Below, piece by piece: positions 8,068-16,909 of a DNA stretch of 47,154 nt. The first letter of the stretch is position 1, and every line of letters begins with the position of its first letter. The position numbers were made by a program, and so were the translations under genes. The notes below the pieces were generated by a model, which saw nothing but the letters and a program-made list of their open reading frames with translations, ran no database searches and was not told where the DNA came from. This stretch comes from Gammaproteobacteria bacterium (GTDB lineage: Bacteria > Pseudomonadota > Gammaproteobacteria > Thiotrichales > Thiotrichaceae), in assembly GCA_018822845.1 (NCBI GenBank), contig JAHJJD010000026.1, positions 1 through 47,154 of the forward strand, read 5' to 3'.

Positions 8068-10022
8068 TGCCATTACCCGTTCCCCAACTCGACGACCTCG
8101 ACTTTGAAACCCTGATGGAGCAGGCACGCGGCTTCATTCCCCGCTACGCCCCTGCCTGGACCGACCACAACATCCACGACCCCGGCATCACCCTGCTGGA
8201 ACTGGCCACCTGGCTGGTGGATCAGCAGGTTTACCGCGCCGGGTTTGTCAGCGACAAGCATATCCGCGCCTTCGCCGCCCTGCTGGGCGTTACGCCGGAA
8301 CCTGCCCAACCCGCCCACGGCCTGATCTGGCCTGCGCAAGGCAAAACCACCAACACCCCAGCCTTGCCCGGTGTCAGTCTGGCCGTAGGTGCCAAGATCA
8401 GTTGCCGCGAGCAGCCGGAAATTCCCTTCGAACTGGCTGAAGCCATCTACCTGTCACCCGCCCGCTTCACCACCCGCCCGCTGACGAATGACGGCGGCGG
8501 CGTATTCGTCGCCACGCTGGCCAGCAATGCCCGTGCACTTGCCCCCAGCCTCACCACAGACGACAGCAAGCCGGAGGAAATCGAGCTGTGGTTTGACCAA
8601 CCACTGATCACAGGCGACAGTACCACCGCCTTTCCCCCCATTGCCATCGGTGTGGAACTGGACATGAAAGGCGCTGATCCCAGGGTAGAAACCTCGCCCG
8701 GCGGCTATCTGGTCGCTGATTACCGGCTGGAAGCGGAACCCTTGCGCTGGCGGCGCATCGCGATTGCCGCCGACACCACCGCAGCGCTCAACCGCAGCGG
8801 TGTCATATTGCTCGAAATTCCACCTGCTTCCACCAGCCCGGATGCCGCCCCGCCCATCGCACGCCTGCGTATCCGCTCCGAACAGCGGGTCAACCCGCTG
8901 CCACCGCGCATCAAGCGCGTCGAGCTAAACGTGCTGCCAGTCAGGCAGGCGGAAACCATCCGCCAGTCCGTCATCGGCACCAGCAATGGCCTGCCCAACC
9001 AGGGCTTTTCCCTGCAATCCGGCGCGCTGCTGAACCCTCGCGAGTTTTATTTGCAGGTGGTGGAAAACGACGGCTTCGTCGTCTGGCAGCAGAGCAAAGA
9101 CCTGCTGGACGCCGCGCCGAACGAACGGCTGTTCGAGCTATCCGGCGAACGCAATGAAATCCGCTTCGGCAATGGCGTAAACGGCAAGATTCCACCCGCC
9201 AACGCACAGATCCAGCATCCCGATTACCGGCTGACCAGGGGGGAAGCGGGCAACCTGCAATCTGGCCTGAACTGGTCAGTTGCAGGCGCGCCCTTACCAC
9301 CCGGCCAGAGCCGTTACGGTATCAACCACACACCCTTTAGCGGCGGCAGCGACGCCTGGGATATGGAACGCCTGATCGCCGCCGCGCGCGACGCCGCCTT
9401 GCGCCGTACCTCCCTGCTGACCAATACGGAACTGGAAGATGCCGCCCGCGACCTGCCCGGCATGGCGGTGGAACGCACCAGCGTGCTGACCGGTTTCCAC
9501 CCTGCCATGCCTGACCGCCATCTGCACAACACCCGTTCGCTGATTGTGATACCGAAACGCGCCCCCGGCAGCGATGCGGTCAAACCACTGCCAGCGCAGT
9601 ATTTCCGCGCGATGAACCGGCAGCTTCAGCCACACCGGGTGCTGGGCGAACGCTTGTCGATCCTGCCCGCGCGCCGCGTACACCTGACCATTCAGGCGGG
9701 GCTGCTGTATGAGGACGGGCTGGATGGCGCGGCCATCATGCAGGAAGCCAGACAACGGCTGAGCGCGCGCTTTTCCGACGTGCAGGTCGCCAATGACTGG
9801 GGCATCAAGCCCTGGCCGGTGGGGCGCGCTGTGCGGCTACAGGAAATCCGGGCGTTGCTGGCCGCCATCAAGGGTGTGGTTACGGTTACATCCTGTCAGG
9901 TCGCCAAAGCCGGGGAAGCGTTGCAGACGGCAGACATCCGGCTGCAACGCGATGAAATCGCCATTGCCGGGGAGGCGGATTGCAGCATCAATCCCGTTTC
10001 CACCGCGCAGGCAAGGAGTTAG
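8067..10022 (+). CDS. second baseplate J-like wedge protein (Afp12-like)
   Basis: The true start is the ATG at 8067 (MPLPVPQLDDLDFETLMEQA), which overlaps the previous stop and has AGGGAGGA upstream; the frame stays open further 5' but only as read-through of the previous gene. The 651-residue product begins with the family motif IPRYAPAWTDHNIHDPGITL and continues with LLELATWLVDQQVYRAGFVS. The gpJ-type core follows (NEIRFGNGVNGKIPP, RDAALRRTSLLTNTELEDAA). It matches the second large baseplate gene of eCIS loci. No truncation is visible. Confidence 0.87.
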   Translation: MPLPVPQLDDLDFETLMEQARGFIPRYAPAWTDHNIHDPGITLLELATWLVDQQVYRAGFVSDKHIRAFAALLGVTPEPAQPAHGLIWPAQGKTTNTPALPGVSLAVGAKISCREQPEIPFELAEAIYLSPARFTTRPLTNDGGGVFVATLASNARALAPSLTTDDSKPEEIELWFDQPLITGDSTTAFPPIAIGVELDMKGADPRVETSPGGYLVADYRLEAEPLRWRRIAIAADTTAALNRSGVILLEIPPASTSPDAAPPIARLRIRSEQRVNPLPPRIKRVELNVLPVRQAETIRQSVIGTSNGLPNQGFSLQSGALLNPREFYLQVVENDGFVVWQQSKDLLDAAPNERLFELSGERNEIRFGNGVNGKIPPANAQIQHPDYRLTRGEAGNLQSGLNWSVAGAPLPPGQSRYGINHTPFSGGSDAWDMERLIAAARDAALRRTSLLTNTELEDAARDLPGMAVERTSVLTGFHPAMPDRHLHNTRSLIVIPKRAPGSDAVKPLPAQYFRAMNRQLQPHRVLGERLSILPARRVHLTIQAGLLYEDGLDGAAIMQEARQRLSARFSDVQVANDWGIKPWPVGRAVRLQEIRALLAAIKGVVTVTSCQVAKAGEALQTADIRLQRDEIAIAGEADCSINPVSTAQARS

Positions 10023-10024
10023 CC

Positions 10025-12277
10025 ATGCATGCAAACGGCCCCCAACGCTACCGCATCCAGACCGCTGCCCAATGGCGCGCAGGTGTGGCCGACCGGCTCA
10101 CCATTGGCGCGGACGGGCTGCATTCCGCCTCCAGCCTGATGGTGGAAGAGATACCGGGCACTAGCAGGGCGGACAATACTCCGGCGCTGGATACTGACGC
10201 CTGCGGCAGCCTGTACTGGGTGCGGGCGGGAACGTTCGAATTCATGCGCGCCATGCCGGAAGGGGTACAGATGCTTGGTCATCTGCGCACCAGTCCGGAC
10301 GATCCGGCTGACTGGTTGCCTGTGCGGCTGAGCATGGGCGTTTACCGCCTGTGGCTGCTGACGCGCGCGGCAGACCCTGCGGCAAACCGCACCCGCCTGT
10401 GGCGCTATTACACCGATACCCTCCAGCGCATGGTTTCCATCGACACCGAGCGCCCGGCACTGGACATGGCCGGGGATGGGCGGGATGGTGTATGGCTGCT
10501 GCTGGGCGGGGATAACGTGGCGGCGGAATTGCTGCATCTGGATCGCACTGGCGAGACGCTGCAACGGCTGCGGCTGGAAGGCATGCTCCTGCAACGTGCC
10601 AGCCTCGCTTTCGATGCATGCGCGGGCATGCTGTTTATCCTCGACGCCGACCCGCAAACCGACCCGTGCAAGGAACCGCTGGCCTGGCGACTATTGCAAT
10701 TCGACCCGTGCAGCGCAAATCCGCAGAAAAACCAGCCTGCCACCCTTTTCAGCCTGCCGCGCAGGGACGGTGCCTGCAACCGGAATGTGCCGCCGTTTCA
10801 CCCTGACCGCTTCGTGCTTGACCCTGACGGACGCATCCATCTGCTGGCCAGCGTTACAGGCGACTGGTGGTCGCTGAGTCGGCAGGGCGAAGTGCTGGCG
10901 CAACTACCCGACGTGATTCCACAGTACCAACTGCCCATTGGCGGGCTGGTGATGAATGCGTATCCAGTCATTGCCAGCAATGCCGGTCTGGGCGAATTGC
11001 ATGCAACTGGCAAAAGCCGCACGGCCAGCGGGGATACAGCGCCCAGCTACATCGCCCCGCTGATGATTTCGCCGGATGATGTGCAAGGCGGCTGGCTGCG
11101 GGCTGATCTGGACGCAGTATTCGGGCCGGGTTCCGCCATCGAGATTAGCGTGGCCTCCACCCGCGAGCAGAACCTGATTGAGGAAGTGAGTGGATTGTTC
11201 GCCAATACCGCCTTACCCGCGACTGCCCGTTTCCAGCGGATCAACGCGCGCCTGCCGTGGACGGCGGAGCGCAGCGTGGTCTATCAGGGGCTGGACTGGC
11301 CTGCCGGGCAGCCGCTGGGTTTCCCGCTACAGGAAGTGACCGACACCCATTTGTGGCTACGCATCCGCGTGCTCAGCGTGGATGGGGCAAAACCGCCGCA
11401 GCTAAAGTCGTTGCAGGTTTTCTACCCCAACATTTCCTATGCGCGCTACCTGCCTGCGGTGTATCAGGAAACGCCGCAAGCTGCCAAAACCTTGCGCCGT
11501 TTGCTATCCGTGTTTGAAAGCCTGTTCGGCGATCTGGACAGGCAGTTGGGCGAATTGCCAAGCCGCATTCACCCGGATACTGCGCCGAATGAATGGCTGT
11601 CGTGGTTACTGGGCTGGCTGGGTTTGCCCACGCCGGTCGAGCTTGCCCCGGCTGCGCAGCGCGCCTTGCTGAAGGCCGCGCCCAAACTGTTGCAGGAACG
11701 CGGCTCGAAAGCGGCGCTGGAACAGTTGCTGCAAGTGCTGTTGCAGCAACCACAAGTGGCGGGCGGTAGTTTCGATTTTCAGGTCGATGACAATAGCGAG
11801 GGGCCGGTTCCGTGGGTGTTGCCTGCTGCCGGGGACACTTGCGGCCCGCGTCTGGGCAGCAGCACGTTGGTGCTGGCGCAACGTCAGCCGGGGTTCCGGC
11901 TGGGCTGCGATGCATTGCTGGATGAACAGCCGCTGGGTTACTGCGCGCTTGATCCGCTGCCGATGTTCGCCCGCACCAGTGGCCTGATTGTCATCCGCGT
12001 GGCGCTTCCACCGGGCTGGCAGGATGCGCGCGACAAGCTGGAGCCGCTGCTGCAACGTTACCTGCCCCATTTCATCCCTGCGCATTGCCGCTATGAACTG
12101 CGCTTCGTCGCGCCTGACGCATTGCCCAGGCATCCCATTCTTGATGAAACACTGGTGCTGCACGACGCGCCGCCGCCCCGGCTGGGCGAAGGCTGCCTGC
12201 GGCTTGCATCCGGCAAAGGTTCTGGCGTTGTCGTGGGGCGTTCCGCGCTGACCCGTGACGGCCCCCGTCTGACATAG
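10025..12277 (+). CDS. eCIS tail protein with P2 gpI-like domain
   Basis: AAGGAG at 10013-10018 sets the start at the ATG 10025, giving 750 residues. The C-terminal third contains the P2 protein I/tail_P2_I-like domain: YARYLPAVYQETPQAAKTLR, LLSVFESLFGDLDRQLGELP, EWLSWLLGWLGLPTPVE and a long helical stretch. The first 450 residues are a beta-rich region with repeated segments such as DGRDGVWLLLGGDN and DPDGRIHLLASVTGDWWSLS, which could be a propeller (inference). Proteins of this kind sit after the J-like genes in many bacterial eCIS loci and probably join baseplate to fibres. Confidence 0.8.
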   Translation: MHANGPQRYRIQTAAQWRAGVADRLTIGADGLHSASSLMVEEIPGTSRADNTPALDTDACGSLYWVRAGTFEFMRAMPEGVQMLGHLRTSPDDPADWLPVRLSMGVYRLWLLTRAADPAANRTRLWRYYTDTLQRMVSIDTERPALDMAGDGRDGVWLLLGGDNVAAELLHLDRTGETLQRLRLEGMLLQRASLAFDACAGMLFILDADPQTDPCKEPLAWRLLQFDPCSANPQKNQPATLFSLPRRDGACNRNVPPFHPDRFVLDPDGRIHLLASVTGDWWSLSRQGEVLAQLPDVIPQYQLPIGGLVMNAYPVIASNAGLGELHATGKSRTASGDTAPSYIAPLMISPDDVQGGWLRADLDAVFGPGSAIEISVASTREQNLIEEVSGLFANTALPATARFQRINARLPWTAERSVVYQGLDWPAGQPLGFPLQEVTDTHLWLRIRVLSVDGAKPPQLKSLQVFYPNISYARYLPAVYQETPQAAKTLRRLLSVFESLFGDLDRQLGELPSRIHPDTAPNEWLSWLLGWLGLPTPVELAPAAQRALLKAAPKLLQERGSKAALEQLLQVLLQQPQVAGGSFDFQVDDNSEGPVPWVLPAAGDTCGPRLGSSTLVLAQRQPGFRLGCDALLDEQPLGYCALDPLPMFARTSGLIVIRVALPPGWQDARDKLEPLLQRYLPHFIPAHCRYELRFVAPDALPRHPILDETLVLHDAPPPRLGEGCLRLASGKGSGVVVGRSALTRDGPRLT

Positions 12278-12302
12278 GTACTTGAGGAAGGAGATTAAAA
12301 CC

Positions 12303-13724
12303 ATGAGCCAAAAAATCTATCAGGTTCCGGACTGGGCGAAACGCCCCGTGTTCCGGGAAAAACAACGGCTGACGCCGGAGCGGCTGAACCGCGTGCACGA
12401 ACATCAGATGCAGCGGCTGCGCATGACCTTGCTGGGGGTGGCCGGGTCGGGAGTGGTCTACGGTTTCCGGATCGGTGCGGAGAAGGGTGAAAAACCGGAA
12501 AAGCAGAACCAGTCCGGGAAACAGGAACACTGCGGCAATGGCGACGGTAAGTTGCCCGTCAGTTGCGGCCTGGCGCTGGATTGTTTCGGCAGGCAGTTGT
12601 ACTGGCCGGGTGGGGCGCTGGAGCTGGACAGCCTGTGCGGCGAGCCACCCACCTGCGCGGGCAGTTACACCCTGAGTCTGCATTACGCCGAACGGCGCGT
12701 TAGCGATGAGGCAGGCTGCGGTTGCAAGCATGAACAAACCGACTGGGTGGAGGAAGGCGTGGTTTTCACCTTGAGCAAGGGCTGCTGCGAAGCGGCTTGC
12801 GGGGAATGCCCCGATAACTGCTGCAAAGACGATACCTGTCTGGATGCCTGTGATTACGCCTGCGGCCACACTAGCTCGACGAATAACTGCATCAAGCCTG
12901 ACGCATGCCTGACCAATGTCTGCAAGGACGTTCCCAAACTGTGCGACGCCTCCTGTGGTGACTGGTTTTACGACGCCGACCACGGCATAGCGCTGGGCTG
13001 CGTGGACATCTGCGACCTGAGCGAAAAGAGCGACAAGTGCGGCCCGCAGCTTGGTTTCTGTGCTGCACAGCCGGAGGTTTGCCATACACGGCCTTATGTC
13101 TACCGCAACCCGCTCCTTTATGAGCTGATCATGGGCTGCCAGCGCGACTTGCCCAAAGTCGAAGCCTTGTACTGGAAAAAGGAAAAGCTGACGGTCACAA
13201 ACTCGAAAACACTGATGCCGTGGCAGCAATTCAGCGAACTGATCAACCACGCCAACCTGTTTTCCATCCGCTTCAGCAAGCCCATTGAAATCGCCACCCT
13301 GCATCCGGTCAGCGTGCTGCTGACGATCTTCATGCAGGAACGGCGCACGGATTATTGGGAAGGGCGGCGCGTGCCCCTGCTGATTGAGCATCAATCGCCC
13401 CACAACGGCTTTACCCAGGGAATCACCCTGAAAATTGCGGATGAATGGATCGACGCTGAAGTCAATGACACACGCTCGTCCCTCATGGACGGCTCAATCG
13501 CCGAGCTGACCATTCGGGGTGCGATGTTGCGGGATCAGTGCGGCAACATGCTGGACGCCGCACCGCTCGACTACACAGGGAAAAACTACCGGCAGGAAAT
13601 GCTGGGCGATGATTTCGTCGTCGCCATTTGCGTCGGTGCCCTCGACAACGACAAGGGCGGCAAGAATGGCGGTAATGGCAAGCAACAATCCCCTAAACAG
13701 CTTGGGCGTAACCAGGATGCATGA
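12303..13724 (+). CDS. cysteine-rich eCIS-associated protein 1
   Basis: This 473-residue protein is not one I can name. It has about 29 cysteines, concentrated at residues 150-265 with runs such as GCCEAACGECPDNCC and DACDYACGH. The N-terminal third has the pattern SGVVYGFRIG ... PVSCGLALDCFGRQLYWPGG. The downstream protein has the same pattern (CGIVCGLDL ... VTIAPGVALDCNGFPLQL), so the two look distantly related. The C-terminal part (from residue 275) is cysteine-poor and may be a beta domain. AAGGAG ends 9 nt before the ATG. No signal peptide is visible. Candidate roles are fibre or baseplate decoration stabilised by disulfides or metal. Confidence 0.75.
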   Translation: MSQKIYQVPDWAKRPVFREKQRLTPERLNRVHEHQMQRLRMTLLGVAGSGVVYGFRIGAEKGEKPEKQNQSGKQEHCGNGDGKLPVSCGLALDCFGRQLYWPGGALELDSLCGEPPTCAGSYTLSLHYAERRVSDEAGCGCKHEQTDWVEEGVVFTLSKGCCEAACGECPDNCCKDDTCLDACDYACGHTSSTNNCIKPDACLTNVCKDVPKLCDASCGDWFYDADHGIALGCVDICDLSEKSDKCGPQLGFCAAQPEVCHTRPYVYRNPLLYELIMGCQRDLPKVEALYWKKEKLTVTNSKTLMPWQQFSELINHANLFSIRFSKPIEIATLHPVSVLLTIFMQERRTDYWEGRRVPLLIEHQSPHNGFTQGITLKIADEWIDAEVNDTRSSLMDGSIAELTIRGAMLRDQCGNMLDAAPLDYTGKNYRQEMLGDDFVVAICVGALDNDKGGKNGGNGKQQSPKQLGRNQDA

Positions 13725-13748
13725 TCAGGATAGCGAGAGGAATTAAAC

Positions 13749-14558
13749 ATGAAAAAGCCAACATTTTCTGACGAAACCAGAGCGACAGGCATCCACTCCA
13801 CCATTTTCAGCGACGGCATGGTGGTCAATGCAGGCGATCTGGACACTGCGATGATGTATCCGCTGGAAGTGATACAGGTACTGATCCGTGCCTATTTCGG
13901 CTGCGGGATTGTGTGCGGGCTGGACTTAAACAAAGAGCCGGAGAACGCCAAAGAAACCTTCTGCGTCACAATAGCGCCGGGGGTTGCGCTGGACTGTAAC
14001 GGTTTCCCCCTGCAATTGAAGGACGGGATCAAGCTTAATTTGAAGCCAGACCCCTGCGCCGAGGTGAAATATCCGCTGTGCGTCTGCATCGCCATCAGCC
14101 GCACCAACAGCCCCACTGCCCCACGGGAAAACGGCTGCGATGACAGCAACGGCAACGCCAAACCCAGCTATGCGCGCAAGGCGGAACTGGTACGGATCAA
14201 GGCGTTTGACGCCAACGACCTGAAAGACAAGTGTTCCGATCTGGCGAAAAACTTGTGTAGCGCCTGCAAAGAGCCTGGGTGTGGCGGTGAGGTTTCCAGA
14301 GACAATCCCAAACATTGCAAAGAAATTCATGAATGCATGACCACCTGCCCTGAGTCCTGCTGTGGTGAATCCTGGGTGCTGATTGGTTGCGTCACGCTTG
14401 AGGATTGCGGCATATCAAAAGACGGCATTGATACAAGTTGCCGTAAATATGTCAAACCGGTTGATTGCCTTTGCCAACCCAAGGTAGAGCACCGGAAAGA
14501 CTATCCGGCAGGTCTCGATACCAAAAACCGGAAACCTGCCGCCGCCAACAAAACCTAG
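13749..14558 (+). CDS. cysteine-rich eCIS-associated protein 2
   Basis: The 269-residue product has about 22 cysteines, mostly after residue 100 (KYPLCVCIA, NLCSACKEPGCGG, CMTTCPESCCGE, VDCLCQP). Its first 100 residues match the layout of the preceding gene: TIFSDGMVVNAGDLD, then FGCGIVCGLDL, then APGVALDCNGFPLQLKDG. It is 24 nt downstream and clearly in the same operon. I recall proteins with this N-terminal pattern in other eCIS loci without assigned function. No transmembrane segment or signal peptide is seen. Confidence 0.75.
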   Translation: MKKPTFSDETRATGIHSTIFSDGMVVNAGDLDTAMMYPLEVIQVLIRAYFGCGIVCGLDLNKEPENAKETFCVTIAPGVALDCNGFPLQLKDGIKLNLKPDPCAEVKYPLCVCIAISRTNSPTAPRENGCDDSNGNAKPSYARKAELVRIKAFDANDLKDKCSDLAKNLCSACKEPGCGGEVSRDNPKHCKEIHECMTTCPESCCGESWVLIGCVTLEDCGISKDGIDTSCRKYVKPVDCLCQPKVEHRKDYPAGLDTKNRKPAAANKT

Positions 14559-14602
14559 CTACAAAGTAATGTCCCGGAAAACAGGGGGCGAGGAGGATGA
14601 CC

Positions 14603-16240
14603 ATGGGTAGCCAGTTTCAAGCGAAAGAAGGAAAACGTCCCGGTTTCCAGAGGCGAGGCCAGAGTCGTGTGCATCCCAAAACGGTGGAAAGCCGCAACAC
14701 CGCCGCCGCGCCCGCGAACATGCTGTACCTGCAACGCGCGGCAGGCAACCGGGCCTTGAGCCATACCACTCCACCAAGCTACCGGATCAGCCAGCCGGGC
14801 GACCGCTACGAGCGTGAAGCAGACCGGACGGCGGAACAGATCATGCGCAAGCCAGCCAACGAGTCCAGCGCAATGCCTGCGCGGGCGGCTTCCCCGGTCA
14901 GGACACTGCGCCAGCAGGGCGAGCCGCTGTCTCATTCCGTGCGTAATTATTTCGAGCCGCGTTTTGGGCAGGATTTTAGTCAGGTAAGGGTGCACAAGGG
15001 GGCGCAGGCAAGCCGTTCCGCCAATGCGCTGAATGCGCGCGCCTACACCACGGGGCAGGACATCGTGTTCGGGCCGGGCCAGTATTCACCCGAATCGCAA
15101 GGGGGCAAACGGCTGCTGGCGCACGAGCTGACCCACGTCACGCAGCAGACGAATGACGTACAACTGCAACGCAATTCAGTGATTCAGCGCGATCTGGCAG
15201 CCAGCTTGCCGACCAGCCGGGGCGTGTTCGAGATCGACATGCAGACGCAGCAGGGTTTGCTGCTGCCCGGCCCACCTGCCGGAGCGAGAAGCGGGTTGAG
15301 CGGAACCATCAAGTTTGAACCGGCCATCGGCTCGCCCTATTCCAACCGCATCGGCATCATACAGATCGTGAAACTGACGGATTCGGGCACGGGTGGCAAC
15401 GTCGACCCTGCTTCCATGCCCCCAGGACGCGGAGCCAGCCTGCGCACTACGGATAATCCGCTGACCGGCGTGGAAGGCGGCTTTTTCACCGATGTGCTGC
15501 ACCGCGATTTCACTGCCGGGAATGTGGATGCACCGCCGGGGTCTTCGCTACCGCCGCAATATCCGTTTGGCCCGGCGGCTACCGGGGGGCGGCAGGTGTT
15601 CGGCTTCAAACGTTCCGACGACCCGGCTGACATCAAGGCGGCGGAAATATTCGACGCACCCGGCACCTCGAATACCACCGATAATCTCGATTTCGAGTTC
15701 GAAACCGTGGCCAAGGGCGAAGACACCATGACCATTTTCGGCGGTCTGAGCTGGGGCTTCGGCATCCGCGCCGGAAGCGTCATCAACGAACACATGAGCG
15801 CGGCGGACGCGCAGTCGGCCACGTTTGATGAAGCCTTGCAGTTGCACCGGAATTTTTACGTGCATGAGCCAGTGACGTTCTATTTCGGCTTTGACCGAGA
15901 CACCCTTGATGCAACGGAAGTCGACAAGATTGATGAGTTCCTGACATATCTGGATGACTTCCCTGATGTCAGGCTAAATCTGGAAGGCTTTGCCGATTTG
16001 CGTGGCAGCGTGGCCTATAACCTCGGTCTGGCAGATCGCCGCGCCAATGCCGTGGCTCAGGCACTTATACTCAAGGGTGTTGCAGCGGGGCGGATTACGC
16101 TGTTGCCACCACACGGTGAAACCACCCAGTTTACGCAGGATGCGCGTGCCAGCCAGCCACAGGATCTGGAAGCCAACCGGCGCGGCAACCGGCAGGTGAC
16201 GCTGACGTTTGAACACACGGCTTCCTTCCCCGGCCCCTGA
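14603..16240 (+). CDS. DUF4157 protein with C-terminal OmpA-like domain, putative eCIS cargo
   Basis: AGGAGG at 14591-14596 touches a first ATG at 14597 but is 6 nt from the ATG at 14603, so I use the latter (545 residues). Residues 40-82 carry the usual preamble LYLQRAAGNRAL and PGDRYEREADRTAEQIM. Residues 110-181 are the eCIS-associated DUF4157 domain with the metallopeptidase-like HELTH motif at 174-178. The middle (190-420) is unrecognised. Residues 426-545 look like an OmpA C-terminal domain (NLEGFADLRGSVAYNLGLAD, then RRANAVAQAL), keeping the Asp and Arg that normally bind diaminopimelate. DUF4157 marks many eCIS cargo proteins; an OmpA end suggests peptidoglycan anchoring. Confidence 0.82.
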   Translation: MGSQFQAKEGKRPGFQRRGQSRVHPKTVESRNTAAAPANMLYLQRAAGNRALSHTTPPSYRISQPGDRYEREADRTAEQIMRKPANESSAMPARAASPVRTLRQQGEPLSHSVRNYFEPRFGQDFSQVRVHKGAQASRSANALNARAYTTGQDIVFGPGQYSPESQGGKRLLAHELTHVTQQTNDVQLQRNSVIQRDLAASLPTSRGVFEIDMQTQQGLLLPGPPAGARSGLSGTIKFEPAIGSPYSNRIGIIQIVKLTDSGTGGNVDPASMPPGRGASLRTTDNPLTGVEGGFFTDVLHRDFTAGNVDAPPGSSLPPQYPFGPAATGGRQVFGFKRSDDPADIKAAEIFDAPGTSNTTDNLDFEFETVAKGEDTMTIFGGLSWGFGIRAGSVINEHMSAADAQSATFDEALQLHRNFYVHEPVTFYFGFDRDTLDATEVDKIDEFLTYLDDFPDVRLNLEGFADLRGSVAYNLGLADRRANAVAQALILKGVAAGRITLLPPHGETTQFTQDARASQPQDLEANRRGNRQVTLTFEHTASFPGP

Positions 16241-16258
16241 TGACTAAAGGAGAACGCG

Positions 16259-16861
16259 ATGGATGGCGATATACAGAACCTGATCAATCAACTGCATGTG
16301 AAAAATGATGATATTCGCGGCCCGGCGCTGGCTAGTCTGATCAGACTGGGCGCGAAAGCCATTCCGGCACTGCGCGCGGCGGCGAATGACCCTGACCCGG
16401 CAATGCGGGCGAAAGTGATGGAGGCGCTGGCAACCATTGCTGATCCCGCCTGTGCGGATTTGTTCCGGCACGCATTGGATGACACTGACGGGCATGTGCG
16501 TGCCTGGGGAGCGCAGGGGCTGGTGCGGATAAAAGACCCCGGCGCAGTTGAGGCATTGCTGCGCACTTTCCATGACTATCCTGATGAATTGCATGGGCAG
16601 CATACGCTTTCTTCCTACACGCTGATCGGGATGGGGTCAAAAGTGCTGCCCGAAGTCATTCCGCTGCTGGCGGATGACAATGTGTATACGCGGGAGCGGG
16701 CTTACTGGGTAGTGATGGGTATCGTTACCCGGATGCCAGGGTATGAGAATGGCTGGGAGGAGTTGGCGGAAAGGCTGGGGGGGTATGATCCGCATGGGGC
16801 GCTGGAGGAGCGGGAGAGTGCAGTAAGCAAGTGGGTGAAGTGGGCGGAGCAATTTGAATAG
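16259..16861 (+). CDS. HEAT-repeat protein
   Basis: The 200-residue protein is built of HEAT/PBS-lyase-like helical repeats: IRGPALASLIRLGAKAIPAL, AMRAKVMEALATIADPACAD, HVRAWGAQGLVRIKDPGAVE and a fourth near residue 125. Such repeats are protein-binding scaffolds. It sits between two DUF4157 genes with AAAGGAG 6 nt before its ATG, so it may be a chaperone or adaptor for loading cargo; that is inference. The stop is followed by a run of ten T residues, without a convincing hairpin in front. Confidence 0.75.
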   Translation: MDGDIQNLINQLHVKNDDIRGPALASLIRLGAKAIPALRAAANDPDPAMRAKVMEALATIADPACADLFRHALDDTDGHVRAWGAQGLVRIKDPGAVEALLRTFHDYPDELHGQHTLSSYTLIGMGSKVLPEVIPLLADDNVYTRERAYWVVMGIVTRMPGYENGWEELAERLGGYDPHGALEERESAVSKWVKWAEQFE

Positions 16862-16909
16862 TTTTTTTTTGTACTGCGGCGAAGCACACACGAATGTAAG
16901 GAATACCTG

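Noticed and set aside
20-12277. Prophage tail or type VI secretion cluster
   Set aside because: No capsid, terminase, integrase or lysis genes, and no Tss membrane-complex genes occur. The LysM protein, two J-like proteins, and DUF4157 cargo point to an eCIS, although sheath genes are outside the window.
12072-13403. 443-codon open frame on the - strand
   Set aside because: It runs opposite the tail protein and Cys-rich protein 1 genes, whose + strand products have clear ribosome sites and motifs. The antisense product shows no recognisable domain.
16862-16871. Rho-independent terminator at the T-run after the HEAT gene
   Set aside because: Ten T residues follow the stop, but no stable GC-rich hairpin precedes them, and the next gene continues the cluster.
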